A stretch of 36,576 nucleotides of DNA, taken from Methanosarcinaceae archaeon. Its GTDB lineage: Archaea; Halobacteriota; Methanosarcinia; Methanosarcinales; Methanosarcinaceae. Positions 1 through 7,450 of this stretch are shown one piece after another. Each line of letters begins with the position of its first letter. Positions within the stretch are counted from its first letter, which is position 1. The stretch covers positions 1-36,576 of the forward strand of contig PXAV01000098.1 of NCBI GenBank assembly GCA_003565715.1. The letters are read 5' to 3'. The notes below the pieces were generated by a model. The model worked only from the letters and a program-made list of their open reading frames with translations, was not told where the DNA came from and did no database searches. The translations under genes and the position numbers were made by a program.

Positions 1-61
1 CCTCTGTATCATATGAGATCACAGAGTCCACAAGTTCTTTGATCACTTCTTCTTTGTCCAT
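1..61 (-). CDS. Probable corrinoid (methyltransferase) protein, N-terminal fragment
   Basis: Only the first 20 codons are inside the window; the gene runs off the left edge. The reading from the ATG at 59-61 is MDKEEVIKELVDSVISYDTE. This acidic helical start resembles the N-terminal four-helix cap of the MtmC/MtbC/MttC-type corrinoid proteins that carry methyl groups in methylotrophic methanogenesis. An AAAGGT ribosome binding site lies about 9 nt upstream. The cobalamin-binding motif (DxHxxG) would lie outside the window, so the call rests on the N-terminus and on the Msr-like regulator 2 kb away. It could be another helical protein. Confidence 0.45.
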   Translation of the reverse strand, partial: MDKEEVIKELVDSVISYDTE

Positions 62-393
62 TAAATACCATACCTTTGCTTCATACACCTATGTAAAACC
101 ATATATAATCTGAAAAAAACAAATCCTTCCGTTAAACCTGTTTTTGAAGAATCTTTCAGCAATAAGGACATACCAGAAGGATATATCATACTTGTATAGG
201 TCTTACTCATAATGAGGATATATGCTTTACCATAGCATGTCTTTTTGTCACCCATCGAAATAATATGCCAAGTTCTTTAAAGAAAAGATTGAATCCTCCC
301 GATTGAAATTACAATACCGTTTTAAAATATGACTATATGAGATATTGCAATTGCGTTAGAAAAAACAGGAACGATACAATTTTTAAGAAATCA
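62..393. other. AT-rich intergenic region, upstream of the corrinoid-type gene
   Basis: I see no convincing gene here. A 64-codon minus-strand frame covers most of it but lacks a recognisable product or binding site. The region probably holds the promoter and leader of the minus-strand gene starting at 61. Long 5' leaders are known for methyltransferase genes in Methanosarcina, so a long leader here is plausible but not shown. Confidence 0.4.
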
Positions 394-600
394 TTTATAA
401 ATACCAGCAACAACACATGGATAGTTTGTATGGGACATTGTTCCCATTACAATGCGTGCGGGTGGAAATGGGGGTTTCTCAGCACACATGAGCGTGGAAG
501 CTGGTCGTTCAAGAAAGGAGAGTGGAGTTACTCCGTTTGTAAGGGAAGAAGGAAGGATGGTGCATATACCCCATCCTTCTTTCTGACCAAAAAAAATGAA
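394..600 (+). ncRNA. Putative structured RNA or leader with its own promoter
   Basis: A TATA box TTTATAAATA at 394-403, preceded by a purine-rich BRE-like GAAA, predicts transcription from about 425-430. The following stretch is more G-rich than its surroundings and folds well by eye. ATGGGA (430-435) pairs with TCCCAT (442-447). Alternatively CATTGT (436-441) pairs with ACAATG (449-454), which excludes the first hairpin. A GGAG-TTA-CTCC hairpin sits at 524-534. A 14-bp stem with one G-U pair (547-560 with 571-584, 10-nt loop) closes the element. The stem is followed by an A-run, not a T-run, so it is not a classical terminator. A zinc-ribbon ORF begins 55 nt later, so this may be that gene's leader. 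It does not resemble RNase P or SRP RNA. Confidence 0.4.
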
Positions 601-638
601 TAATAGCATTTGAAGAGCTAAAGGATTTGGGGATATAT

Positions 639-779
639 ATGGGTCTGTTGAAAAGATGTCCAAGATGTCAAAATGAATTGTACACAGATGATTCCATAAA
701 TATGCAAGTATGTAAAGTATGTGCTTACTGGACAAAGAAGAACACTGCAAGATTAGGGTCGATGATGTTCTACGAGTGA
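639..779 (+). CDS. Small zinc-ribbon protein (46 aa)
   Basis: This short gene starts at ATG 639 and reads MGLLKRCPRCQNELYTDD in its first 18 residues. Two CxxC pairs (Cys7/Cys10 and Cys25/Cys28) form a four-cysteine zinc-ribbon or rubredoxin-like knuckle, followed by a basic stretch and a short tail. A purine-rich GGATTTGGGG lies before the start. It follows the structured element at 394-600 and is probably on the same transcript. Small zinc-finger proteins of this type are common in methanogens and are usually of unknown role; nucleic-acid binding or a metal-dependent contact are both possible. The regular paired cysteines argue against a chance ORF. Confidence 0.6.
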   Translation: MGLLKRCPRCQNELYTDDSINMQVCKVCAYWTKKNTARLGSMMFYE

Positions 780-1207
780 TTAACATGGGGAAAGAAAGAA
801 GGTCAATGTCATGATCGAAACATACATGGTTATCGTCTTTATTTTTTATAGTAAGAGTAATATTCAGAGGGATTTTTTAAAATTTTGAACTATTATAATA
901 ATAAAAAGTAATAATTATGGTGATTATAAGAAAAAATCAGTTTTCTAAAGAAAAGAAACATAATCCACAGTCTTTATTTTAAGTTTTGAACTTAAATTAT
1001 AATACAATGATTAGCTAGAATAGCTTCTTTTGAAGGGATAGATATAAATATAATCCTTGCCGTTCATAGGGTGCTTTAAGAGTTTGAAACTAATTTGCTG
1101 AATTATAAGTTTAGATAGTATTACTTTCACCGTATTTACTGTTTTTTCGTATTTTCAACCAAATGGTTATATTTCTTTTTAAGCTGATAAATTAGGAAGT
1201 GAAATAT
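780..1207. other. AT-rich intergenic region before the TRAM gene
   Basis: No gene is supported. The stretch contains a perfect 8-bp palindrome TTTAAGTT-ttg-AACTTAAA at 978-996, which could be an operator or a weak hairpin. TTATATTT near 1168 is a plausible TATA element for the TRAM gene. Confidence 0.4.
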
Positions 1208-1411
1208 TTGTTTGACAATATGAATTCAACTGCCCCGGTAGAAGCTGGGCTTAATTATGATGTAACAATTGAAGACATTGCAAGAGAAGGAGACGGAATC
1301 GCAAGAGTTAGCGGTTTTGTAATCTTTGTCCCTAACACAGAAGTTGGAGATGAAGTAAATATTAAAATTAGTAAGGTAATGAGTAAATTCGCATTTGGCG
1401 AAGTTGCTTAA
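1208..1411 (+). CDS. TRAM domain protein (small RNA-binding protein)
   Basis: This is a single TRAM domain of about 60 residues with the hallmark segments YDVTIEDIAREGDGIAR, FVIFVPNTEVGD and KISKVMSKFAFGEV. Stand-alone TRAM proteins fold as a small beta-barrel, bind RNA, and act as RNA chaperones or cold-response proteins in methanogenic archaea. I place the start at TTG 1208 (fMet-FDNMNSTAPVEAG) because AGGAAGTG at 1194-1201 lies 6 nt upstream and homologues begin in this way. GTG 1199 and ATG 1220 are alternatives. The gene is monocistronic, followed 27 nt later by a strong terminator. Confidence 0.85.
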   Translation: MFDNMNSTAPVEAGLNYDVTIEDIAREGDGIARVSGFVIFVPNTEVGDEVNIKISKVMSKFAFGEVA

Positions 1412-1438
1412 ATCTTAAAATTGATAAAACATACCATA

Positions 1439-1490
1439 GGAAAATCAATCTTTTGATTTTCCATTTTTTCATTCTTTTTTTATTTTGTTT
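1439..1490 (+). terminator. Hairpin terminator of the TRAM gene
   Basis: A perfect 10-bp stem GGAAAATCAA (1439-1448) and TTGATTTTCC (1453-1462) encloses the loop TCTT. It is followed by a long T-rich tail up to about 1490. It lies just after the TRAM stop codon. Confidence 0.8.
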
Positions 1491-1872
1491 TCTTTGAATT
1501 AAAACATTCTGGGAGCTACTTAAAACAAATTATCATAGGCTCATCTGATCATTTACTTACAAAGAACTACGTTAAAGTGGATAATATCAATTCAGACTTC
1601 TTTAAATATAAAGGTCTCAAAAACACAGGCAACAACCTCTATCAAAGATAGATATTGAAAAATACAATCACCTTGTAATTTGAAATAACTTTGAAATATT
1701 TACCCCGTTTAAGTTATATCTTCAAAAACCCAAAGGCCTTTAGAGGAAGTAAAAAGATGATGTCCATCACATGAATGTTCATTATTGGAATATGGGAGTT
1801 TCTGATAGTGTTGAGAAAGAAATCACAATTTATTGATATTTTGCAGTATTAAGAGTTATAGGAGGGGTTTAA
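1491..1872. other. Intergenic region without a recognised gene
   Basis: The stretch is AT-rich. One frame is open on the plus strand to a TAG at about 1650 but has no start codon or binding site and no family I recognise; it may be a gene remnant. The right end carries the strong GGAGGGG binding site of the next small ORF. Confidence 0.35.
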
Positions 1873-2022
1873 GTGGGCTGGAAACTATCAAGAAGAACAC
1901 ACCAACGTTTCAGACGTTTCAGAGTCTGGAAAGAAGGTCATTTAGAGGATATGCCTATAGATAAGATTTTCAATATTAAGGAGTATTTCATATGTGAAAA
2001 CTATTTTAAGTTTGAGCATTAG
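1873..2022 (+). CDS. Possible small basic protein (49 aa), unknown
   Basis: A GTG-started frame of 49 codons lies 5 nt downstream of the exceptionally strong site AGGAGGGG. Its N-terminal third is rich in Arg, with LSRRTHQRFRRFRVWKEG at residues 5-22. It then becomes more acidic and aromatic and ends EYFICENYFKFEH. I do not recognise the family. The case for a real gene rests on the binding site and the unusual arginine-rich segment, which would suit nucleic-acid binding. It could also be the surviving start of a longer broken gene. Confidence 0.35.
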   Translation: MGWKLSRRTHQRFRRFRVWKEGHLEDMPIDKIFNIKEYFICENYFKFEH

Positions 2023-2158
2023 CTATACCAACTTTTAATGTAAGTTCTTTTTCACATCATATTGATCCGGTTTTCAGTTTAATATAAATAACATTACTGT
2101 CCTCTTTTTGTTGGTTTGGGAAACAATATTGATTTTTAGTTATCAGGGGAAAAAATAG

Positions 2159-2944
2159 ATGAAAAAGAAATTACTTGATGTATTGTGCATGTCAGAAAAG
2201 AGAAAACAGGTTATGATATTGCTAAGTGATGGAGCAAAGGAAATGGAATATCTCCTAAGGTCCATAGATACAACAAGACAGGCATTACTTCCCCAGGTAA
2301 AGATATTAGAGCAACACCATCTTGTAAGGCATTATGAAGACACCTATGAACTGACACAGATAGGAAAGCTGATAGTAGATGAGATGCGTCCTTTACTTGA
2401 AACCATAGAGGTTTTAGACACTGATGTTGCATACTGGGGAGAGCTTAACCTGGATTTCATCCCTGCTCATATGTTAAAGAGAGTAGGAGATTTGGGAGAG
2501 TGCAGAATAAAGATCCCGCATATAACAGAAGTTTTTGAGATAAACAGGGAGTTCCATGAAGCTTCCAAAGTTTCCAGATACCACTATACTGTCACCACAT
2601 TATTTCACTCAAATTTTCCAAGTCTGGTCTTTGAGCTGATAAATAATAACGTAGAGATGTATTTCATAATCTCAGGTGATCTTTTTGAAAAGCTGAAAAA
2701 GCAGAAATATGAAGATCTATCAAAGCTTCTCCAGAGTGATCTGGTTCACTTTTTTGTTTATCCTGATGAAATGAAGTTCCAGTGCATTTCCTACAATGAT
2801 AGCTATATAATTCTCAACCTGCTAAAGAATAATGATGAACCTGAGACAAAGAGCATGCTGTGTAAAGGAAAAAATGCTATTCAATGGGGAAAGGACTTTT
2901 TTGAGCATTATATGAAAATATCTACACCTATAGATGAACTGTGA
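2159..2944 (+). CDS. Winged-helix regulator with FilR1 (DUF1724) domain, Msr-like
   Basis: The N-terminal ~80 residues form an ArsR-like winged helix: recognition-helix region SIDTTRQALLPQVKILEQHHLV, then the wing YEDTYELTQIGKLIVDEM. The remainder matches the filR1/DUF1724 sensor domain, with the landmark segments LGECRIKIP and YFIISGDLFEKL. In Methanosarcina, proteins of this architecture (Msr family) activate or repress methyltransferase/corrinoid genes for methanol and methylamines. That fits the corrinoid-type gene at the left edge. The start ATG follows a GGGGA site. TTTAATATAAATA at 2079-2090 is a plausible TATA box giving a leader of about 45 nt. The actual target and effector cannot be read from the sequence. 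Confidence 0.85.
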   Translation: MKKKLLDVLCMSEKRKQVMILLSDGAKEMEYLLRSIDTTRQALLPQVKILEQHHLVRHYEDTYELTQIGKLIVDEMRPLLETIEVLDTDVAYWGELNLDFIPAHMLKRVGDLGECRIKIPHITEVFEINREFHEASKVSRYHYTVTTLFHSNFPSLVFELINNNVEMYFIISGDLFEKLKKQKYEDLSKLLQSDLVHFFVYPDEMKFQCISYNDSYIILNLLKNNDEPETKSMLCKGKNAIQWGKDFFEHYMKISTPIDEL

Positions 2945-2945
2945 A

Positions 2946-3398
2946 CTATACAAGACTTTTCACTGCAATCCCGACAGCATCTGCAGGATCCTTTGCTTTG
3001 ATAGTTCCCTCTATATCCCATTTAGAATCAAGTGTGATTACCTTCTTTCCTATCTTGAGTGAGTGGGCGATCTCAGAGAGTGTGCCATACTCACCACCAA
3101 CGGCTATAAGGACATCTGAGCTATGGGCTATTATCACATTCCTTGCATGACCCATGTCTGTGACTATAGCTATGTCTATATAGGGATTAGCACTCCTGCG
3201 GTCATCCCCGGACAGTATGCCAACTGTCGTGCCACCTTCCCTTTTTGCACCTGCTGAGCATGCCTCCATTACCCCGCCAAGCCCTCCACATACAAGTATG
3301 GCACCACGCTTTGCAATTTCAGCACCAACGCTATCTGCCCTTTCCCTCAGATCAGCATCACATGAACCTGCTCCAATAACCCCTATCTGCAACATCAT
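2946..3398 (-). CDS. TIGR00725/LOG-family Rossmann-fold nucleotide-binding protein
   Basis: The protein starts with a beta-strand and glycine-rich turn (IGVIGAGSC). It contains the LOG-like motifs CGGLGGVMEACSAGAKREGG and GGEYGTLSEI, which form the nucleotide-binding pocket. The length of about 150 residues is normal for TIGR00725 proteins. Related LOG proteins are nucleotide 5'-monophosphate ribosyl hydrolases or lysine-decarboxylase-like, but the substrate of this subgroup is not settled. I choose the ATG at 3398 because GGATGG lies 5-6 nt upstream; ATG 3395 is equally possible. It is the last gene of a minus-strand run after pfkB and glgP, 57 nt from glgP. It converges with the Msr-like gene, leaving a single base between the stop codons. 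Confidence 0.8.
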   Translation of the reverse strand: MMLQIGVIGAGSCDADLRERADSVGAEIAKRGAILVCGGLGGVMEACSAGAKREGGTTVGILSGDDRRSANPYIDIAIVTDMGHARNVIIAHSSDVLIAVGGEYGTLSEIAHSLKIGKKVITLDSKWDIEGTIKAKDPADAVGIAVKSLV

Positions 3399-3455
3399 AT
3401 ATACCATCCTTCAAAAATGCCTTAAACCACCATCATTCAAAATATAAATTGTTGA

Positions 3456-5168
3456 TCAGCAGCAAAAATATGCATTCAGCACATATTCCTGTACCATCCT
3501 GTGAGTATTGAAGAACGAACCATTGATAGCTATAGAACTACGCATGATATCAATGAACCTGTGGCGGTCATTGTAATACATTGGAATTATCGTATTTTCA
3601 AGCTTATTATACATGGATGCTGCATCCTGAGAATGGTCGTATTCACCTGTTCTTCTGTTGTTACCATTTCCGATTGCCCAGCCGGTTACTCCTTCTATAT
3701 AACCTTCCAGCCACCATCCGTCCAGAACACTTAAATTTGGAACACCGTTTAAGGCCGCTTTCATCCCACTTGTACCAGATGCTTCCTTGGGTGGTTCCGG
3801 GGTGTTCAGCCATATATCACAACCAGATGTCAATAGAGCCCCTATCTTCATGTTATAGTTCTCAAGGTAAACTATTTTTATATCACTGCCAAGAGTGTTC
3901 TTTGCATCGAATATGTTTTTTATGATCTCCTTGCCCCGGTGGTCACGGGGATGTGCCTTACCTGCAAATATAACCTGGAACTTGCCTTTATCCTTAGATA
4001 TCATTCTCAGACGCTCGATGTCTTTGAACAAAAGATCGGCTCTTTTGTAGTTAGCTGCCCTCCTGGCAAAACCAATGGTCATCACATCCTCATCCATTTG
4101 TTCCCCGGTCTGACTGCTGACATATTCCAGCATTTTTCTCTTGGCATGCATATGTGCTTCCCAAATATCATCCCTTGGGATATTAAGTGCATAACGCAGA
4201 CTGAAATTATCCTTCTGCCACATAGGTATATAATGATCGAAAAGTTCCCTGAAGGGGGCGGATATCCAAGTATCCGTATGCACACCGTTAGTTATGGAAT
4301 TGATAACATGGCCTGAAAAAAGCTCCCTGGATGCCTGACCATGACTTTTGGCCACTCCATTTACATAGCGACTTAAATTAAGGGCCAGCATAGTCATATT
4401 TAGTCTGTTGCCATTATGCAGGACCCCTTTTAGTCCAAAGAAATCGTCCCTTTTACCAATGACGTTCTCTGCTGTCTCCCGACTAAAAGAATCATGTGCT
4501 GCAGGTACAATAGTATGGGTTGTAAAAATACAGCTTTTCTTGACCTGATTACAATCCTCCTTGGTCACATAATCTCTGCCTGCCTTTTTTGCTTCCTCAT
4601 CAAGTAGTTCCATAGTAAGCAGTGCAGAATGTCCTTCGTTCATATGAAAACTGCGGACTTTGTTGTATCCAAGCTTTCTGAGCATACGGGTACCACCAAC
4701 ACCCAGTACCAGTTCCTGGCATAATCTGTAATAATTATCCCCTCCATACAGATGATGAGTAATGGACCTGTCCCATTGAGAATTCTCCTCAAGGTCTGAG
4801 TCAAGGAAAAATACAGGAACTTCAAAGCCACCGATACCCTTTACATCATATTTCCAAGCTCTTAGTTGAACTGTTCGCCCATGAACATTAACACTTACCC
4901 TTGCAGGCATCTCCTGCATGAATTCTTCTACTGGCCAGGGATCAGGACCTTCATGTTGCCACCCATCCTCTCCAAGTTCCTGATGGAAATATCCTTTCCT
5001 GTAGAGCAGACTGACTGCAACAATAGGTACTTTTAGGTCAGCTGCAGAGCGTATAGTGTCGCCTGCAAGGATACCAAGCCCTCCACTATAGGTATGTATA
5101 CGCTCGTCAATACCTATCTCCATTGAAAAGTATGCCACAATCCTTCTATCATTTAGTAAATCCTGCAT
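3456..5168 (-). CDS. glgP: Alpha-glucan (glycogen) phosphorylase, short form
   Basis: A family GT35 phosphorylase that would release glucose 1-phosphate from stored glycogen using phosphate and pyridoxal phosphate. Landmarks in order: YFSMEIGIDERIHTYSGGLGILAGD near the N-terminus, FHMNEGHSALL at ~174, NSITNGVHTDTW at ~290, GFARRAANYKR at ~366, and EASGTSGMKAALNG, in which Lys470 is the expected PLP lysine. The length of 570 residues matches the short archaeal/bacterial TIGR02094 type, well below the ~800 of classical enzymes. I choose ATG 5168 because GGAG lies 7 nt upstream; the in-frame TTG at 5174 is too close to it. It lies 47 nt downstream of pfkB, so the two are almost certainly cotranscribed. 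Confidence 0.92.
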   Translation of the reverse strand: MQDLLNDRRIVAYFSMEIGIDERIHTYSGGLGILAGDTIRSAADLKVPIVAVSLLYRKGYFHQELGEDGWQHEGPDPWPVEEFMQEMPARVSVNVHGRTVQLRAWKYDVKGIGGFEVPVFFLDSDLEENSQWDRSITHHLYGGDNYYRLCQELVLGVGGTRMLRKLGYNKVRSFHMNEGHSALLTMELLDEEAKKAGRDYVTKEDCNQVKKSCIFTTHTIVPAAHDSFSRETAENVIGKRDDFFGLKGVLHNGNRLNMTMLALNLSRYVNGVAKSHGQASRELFSGHVINSITNGVHTDTWISAPFRELFDHYIPMWQKDNFSLRYALNIPRDDIWEAHMHAKRKMLEYVSSQTGEQMDEDVMTIGFARRAANYKRADLLFKDIERLRMISKDKGKFQVIFAGKAHPRDHRGKEIIKNIFDAKNTLGSDIKIVYLENYNMKIGALLTSGCDIWLNTPEPPKEASGTSGMKAALNGVPNLSVLDGWWLEGYIEGVTGWAIGNGNNRRTGEYDHSQDAASMYNKLENTIIPMYYNDRHRFIDIMRSSIAINGSFFNTHRMVQEYVLNAYFCC

Positions 5169-5215
5169 AGTCAATCTCCTTTCTCATGCTATATCTTAGT
5201 TTATCTTTCAAGCAA

Positions 5216-6142
5216 TTATAGCATTTTTGCATATATCCTTTCAGTATCCTCTTTACGGCATAGTTCGGTCCCTGGTGTCATCACTGCAGCAGAACCTGCG
5301 GCTATTCCATACAGTGCAGCTTCACGTAACCCTTTACCATTTGAAAGGCTTAGTACAATGCCTGCGACCATACTGTCACCTGCACCTACCTTACTGAGAA
5401 TGGGGACTGTTGGGGGAACGATATGTTCAGCGCTATCCCTGGTTACCAGTAGGGCACCAGCTGCTCCAAGAGATATTAACATAACCTCGCTCTTTCCTTC
5501 ATGTACCATCTGCCGGGCAGCCTCACATATCTGGGACTCCTCACTGATACTCTCACCTGCAAGGTCTTTAAATTCCCGGACATTGGGCTTGACAAGATAA
5601 ACACCCTCATCCAGGGCCTGTGCAAGGGCTTTACCGGATGTGTCAATGATAACCCGAGCCCCCATCTTCTTTCCAATGCGTGCCACGCGGGCATAAAAAT
5701 CAGAAGGTACACCTAAAGGAAGACTTCCGCTTGCTACAATAAATTCAGGAACAGGGGTTGTACGGGATACAGCATCAAGGCACATATCCCACTCCTCTCT
5801 ACCAAGCTCAGGTCCAGGTAAACCAAAACGGAACTGTCGGCCGGTGGCCTGCTCCAGTACAATAAGATTCTCCCGGGTTATACCAGCAACTGGTATCTGT
5901 TGCTGCTCAACACCTTGCTTATCCAGAAGTTCATTGAGCATCCTTCCTGACATGCCTCCAGCCGGATAGATAAGCTTTGAATCACCACCAAGTTTTTTGA
6001 TAGCCCTTGAAACATTCACACCACCACCACCAGGCTCATAGCTTGCGTGCCCGCAGTACAGTTTGCGCTCAGCTATAACGTGCTCAGTAGAAGTGCTCTT
6101 GTCTATTGCAGGATTCATGTTAAGAGTTATTATCGTACTCAT
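5216..6142 (-). CDS. pfkB: PfkB-family phosphofructokinase (Pfk-2-like)
   Basis: A ribokinase-fold sugar kinase that should phosphorylate fructose 6-phosphate (or 1-phosphate) with ATP. It shows the substrate motif EPGGGGVNVSRAI (36-48), an SGSLPLGVP strand (138-146), DTSGKAL (167-173), VKPNVREF (184-191) and the anion-hole/catalytic motif KVGAGDSMVAGI, with Asp256 as the expected base. The C-terminal PGTELCRKEDTERIYAKML strongly recalls E. coli Pfk-2. ATG 6142 is chosen because GGAGG is 5 nt upstream. It is the first gene of the pfkB-glgP-LOG run, preceded by a 15-bp palindrome. Methanogens with a known glycolytic kinase usually use the unrelated ADP-dependent enzyme, so bacterial origin is likely. 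Confidence 0.88.
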   Translation of the reverse strand: MSTIITLNMNPAIDKSTSTEHVIAERKLYCGHASYEPGGGGVNVSRAIKKLGGDSKLIYPAGGMSGRMLNELLDKQGVEQQQIPVAGITRENLIVLEQATGRQFRFGLPGPELGREEWDMCLDAVSRTTPVPEFIVASGSLPLGVPSDFYARVARIGKKMGARVIIDTSGKALAQALDEGVYLVKPNVREFKDLAGESISEESQICEAARQMVHEGKSEVMLISLGAAGALLVTRDSAEHIVPPTVPILSKVGAGDSMVAGIVLSLSNGKGLREAALYGIAAGSAAVMTPGTELCRKEDTERIYAKML

Positions 6143-6174
6143 GGATGCCTCCATATTCTGATATAATACAGATG

Positions 6175-6189
6175 TTATACTAGGTATAA
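6175..6189. promoter_or_regulatory. Perfect palindrome, candidate operator of the pfkB-glgP operon
   Basis: TTATAC-tag-GTATAA is a perfect inverted repeat centred about 40 bp upstream of the pfkB start codon. Its position near the expected transcription start suits a repressor site. No regulator is identified. Confidence 0.35.
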
Positions 6190-6370
6190 GGGCAATAATG
6201 AACTCTCTTTACTAAATAGTTTTTTATGAGTTGCACATTTGTTTGAATATCAAATTATAGCTGTGTGAATAATTTCAGCAATATAAAGTGATATAAAATA
6301 TATAATTGACATTGTATTTTTTTGATGAGTTTGTATCTAATTGCATAAGTATTAAGATGATATTGTTGTA

Positions 6371-7003
6371 CTACATAGAAGAACGTTCAATACATGCAAC
6401 ATCACGACCACCTATTGTGAACACCCGAATATCCCTTCCTTTACTGATCCAATGAACTCTTTAAGTATTATATTGATATTGCTTTTTGTTGCCTGTATAA
6501 GTTCCATAAGGTCAACAAAGTTGTACCTGTTCTCCGAAAGGAAAACACCACTAACTTTTGAGCCTGATACTGTCTTAAAAACAAGAGGAAAACTATCTGA
6601 CCCTCGACCAGATCAAAATCTATTGAATATTGTGCAAGCATTGTCTTTGGTACAGGAAGATTAGTCTCAGCCAGTATATGATGGGAACACAGTTTATCCT
6701 TTACGATATCTATGCTTGCACCTGAGTTTATTGGTAGACCCTAAGCTTCTCAAGATTGCGGATGAACGCAAGTGCAAAATATGTTGTGTCAGCCCCATTC
6801 TCGGCAAGAGGAAATAGAGAAGATTAACCACCTTACCATAAAGGAGAACGCTGCTTCTGTCATCCCGGGTAACAATCAGCTCAAATTGCTCAGGTCTTAG
6901 AACTTTTACATCAATTCCGTTCTCTTCTGCATCCTTTCAAAATCGATTTATTTCAGGATTCTCAGGCGTGATTTCCTTCTGAGACTCCCTGTATAATATC
7001 CAT
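6371..7003 (-). pseudogene. RimK-type ATP-grasp ligase, frameshifted and 3'-truncated
   Basis: Read on the minus strand from ATG 7003, successive frames give a recognisable RimK/alpha-L-glutamate ligase-like protein. Segments in order are ENGIDVKVLRPEQFELIVT with RDDRSSVLLYGKVV, then TTYFALAFIRNLEKL, then SIDIVKDKLCSHHILAETN with LPVPKTMLA. These are followed by FKTVSGSKVSGVFLSENRYN, FVDLMELIQATKSNINIIL and GRDIRVFTIGGRDVACIERS. At least four frame changes and two in-frame stops separate them. The homologous part ends after about 210 residues, so the C-terminal third, with metal-binding residues of the ATP-grasp fold, is missing. Intact relatives add glutamate to a protein or cofactor. It is a clear decayed gene, not a functional product. 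Confidence 0.85.
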
Positions 7004-7175
7004 CCTTATGCCTATATCCCCTGAATATTTTCATATGAGGCTTATGGTTTTTATTCATTTATATCTAACCAATGATGATTCAGAAGTCAAGAATATGTAA
7101 AACAGAATATAAATTACCCGCCATACAATAAAAATACATATTTACCGGAGATACGGTCACAAAAATAGGTTTTCC

Positions 7176-7358
7176 TCATTCAGATGGGGCATAGTAGCAT
7201 CTTTTAGGAGAGCAGACAGTTCCCGCTTCCCGGAGAGATTTTATAATCTTGCTGACCTCTTTACTTTCAAGACCAGTTGCCTCTGCAATATCACCAGGTC
7301 TTAGTGGTTTTCCTGCATCCTTCAGTGCATCAAGTACTTTATGCTCGTTATCTGCCAT
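7176..7358 (-). CDS. Small winged-helix DNA-binding protein (60 aa)
   Basis: A complete winged-helix fold in 60 residues: helix 1 HKVLDALKDAGKPL, helices 2-3 RPGDIAEATGLESKEVSKIIKSLREAG, then a short wing TVCSPKRCYYAPSE with two cysteines seven residues apart. Proteins of this size, MarR/ArsR-like but with no sensor domain, are common in methanogens. AAAGGAG lies 8 nt before the ATG. The gene stands alone between the RimK pseudogene and the HIT gene, which has the same orientation 92 nt upstream. The target is unknown. Confidence 0.8.
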   Translation of the reverse strand: MADNEHKVLDALKDAGKPLRPGDIAEATGLESKEVSKIIKSLREAGTVCSPKRCYYAPSE

Positions 7359-7450
7359 CTTTATACTCCTTTGAATTTCTTTTTAAGCTACCCATATATT
7401 TTATTTGAATACTTTTGGATTTTAAATTCGATATATCTCATCATTAATTT

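Noticed and set aside
61-255. A 64-codon minus-strand frame before the corrinoid-type gene
   Set aside because: No ribosome binding site and no family resemblance; it overlaps the expected leader of the next gene.
391-786. A 131-codon minus-strand frame across the structured region and zinc-ribbon gene
   Set aside because: No recognisable domain and low-complexity Ser/Leu composition. The opposite strand has the TATA box, hairpins and a zinc ribbon with conserved Cys spacing.
1488-1651. An open plus-strand stretch ending KYKGLKNTGNNLYQR
   Set aside because: No start codon, no binding site, and no family I recognise; at most a remnant.
6452-6664. A plus-strand frame with a hydrophobic start (NSLSIILILLFVACISS) that looks like a signal peptide
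   Set aside because: It is antisense to the RimK-type pseudogene, whose homology explains the sequence on the minus strand.
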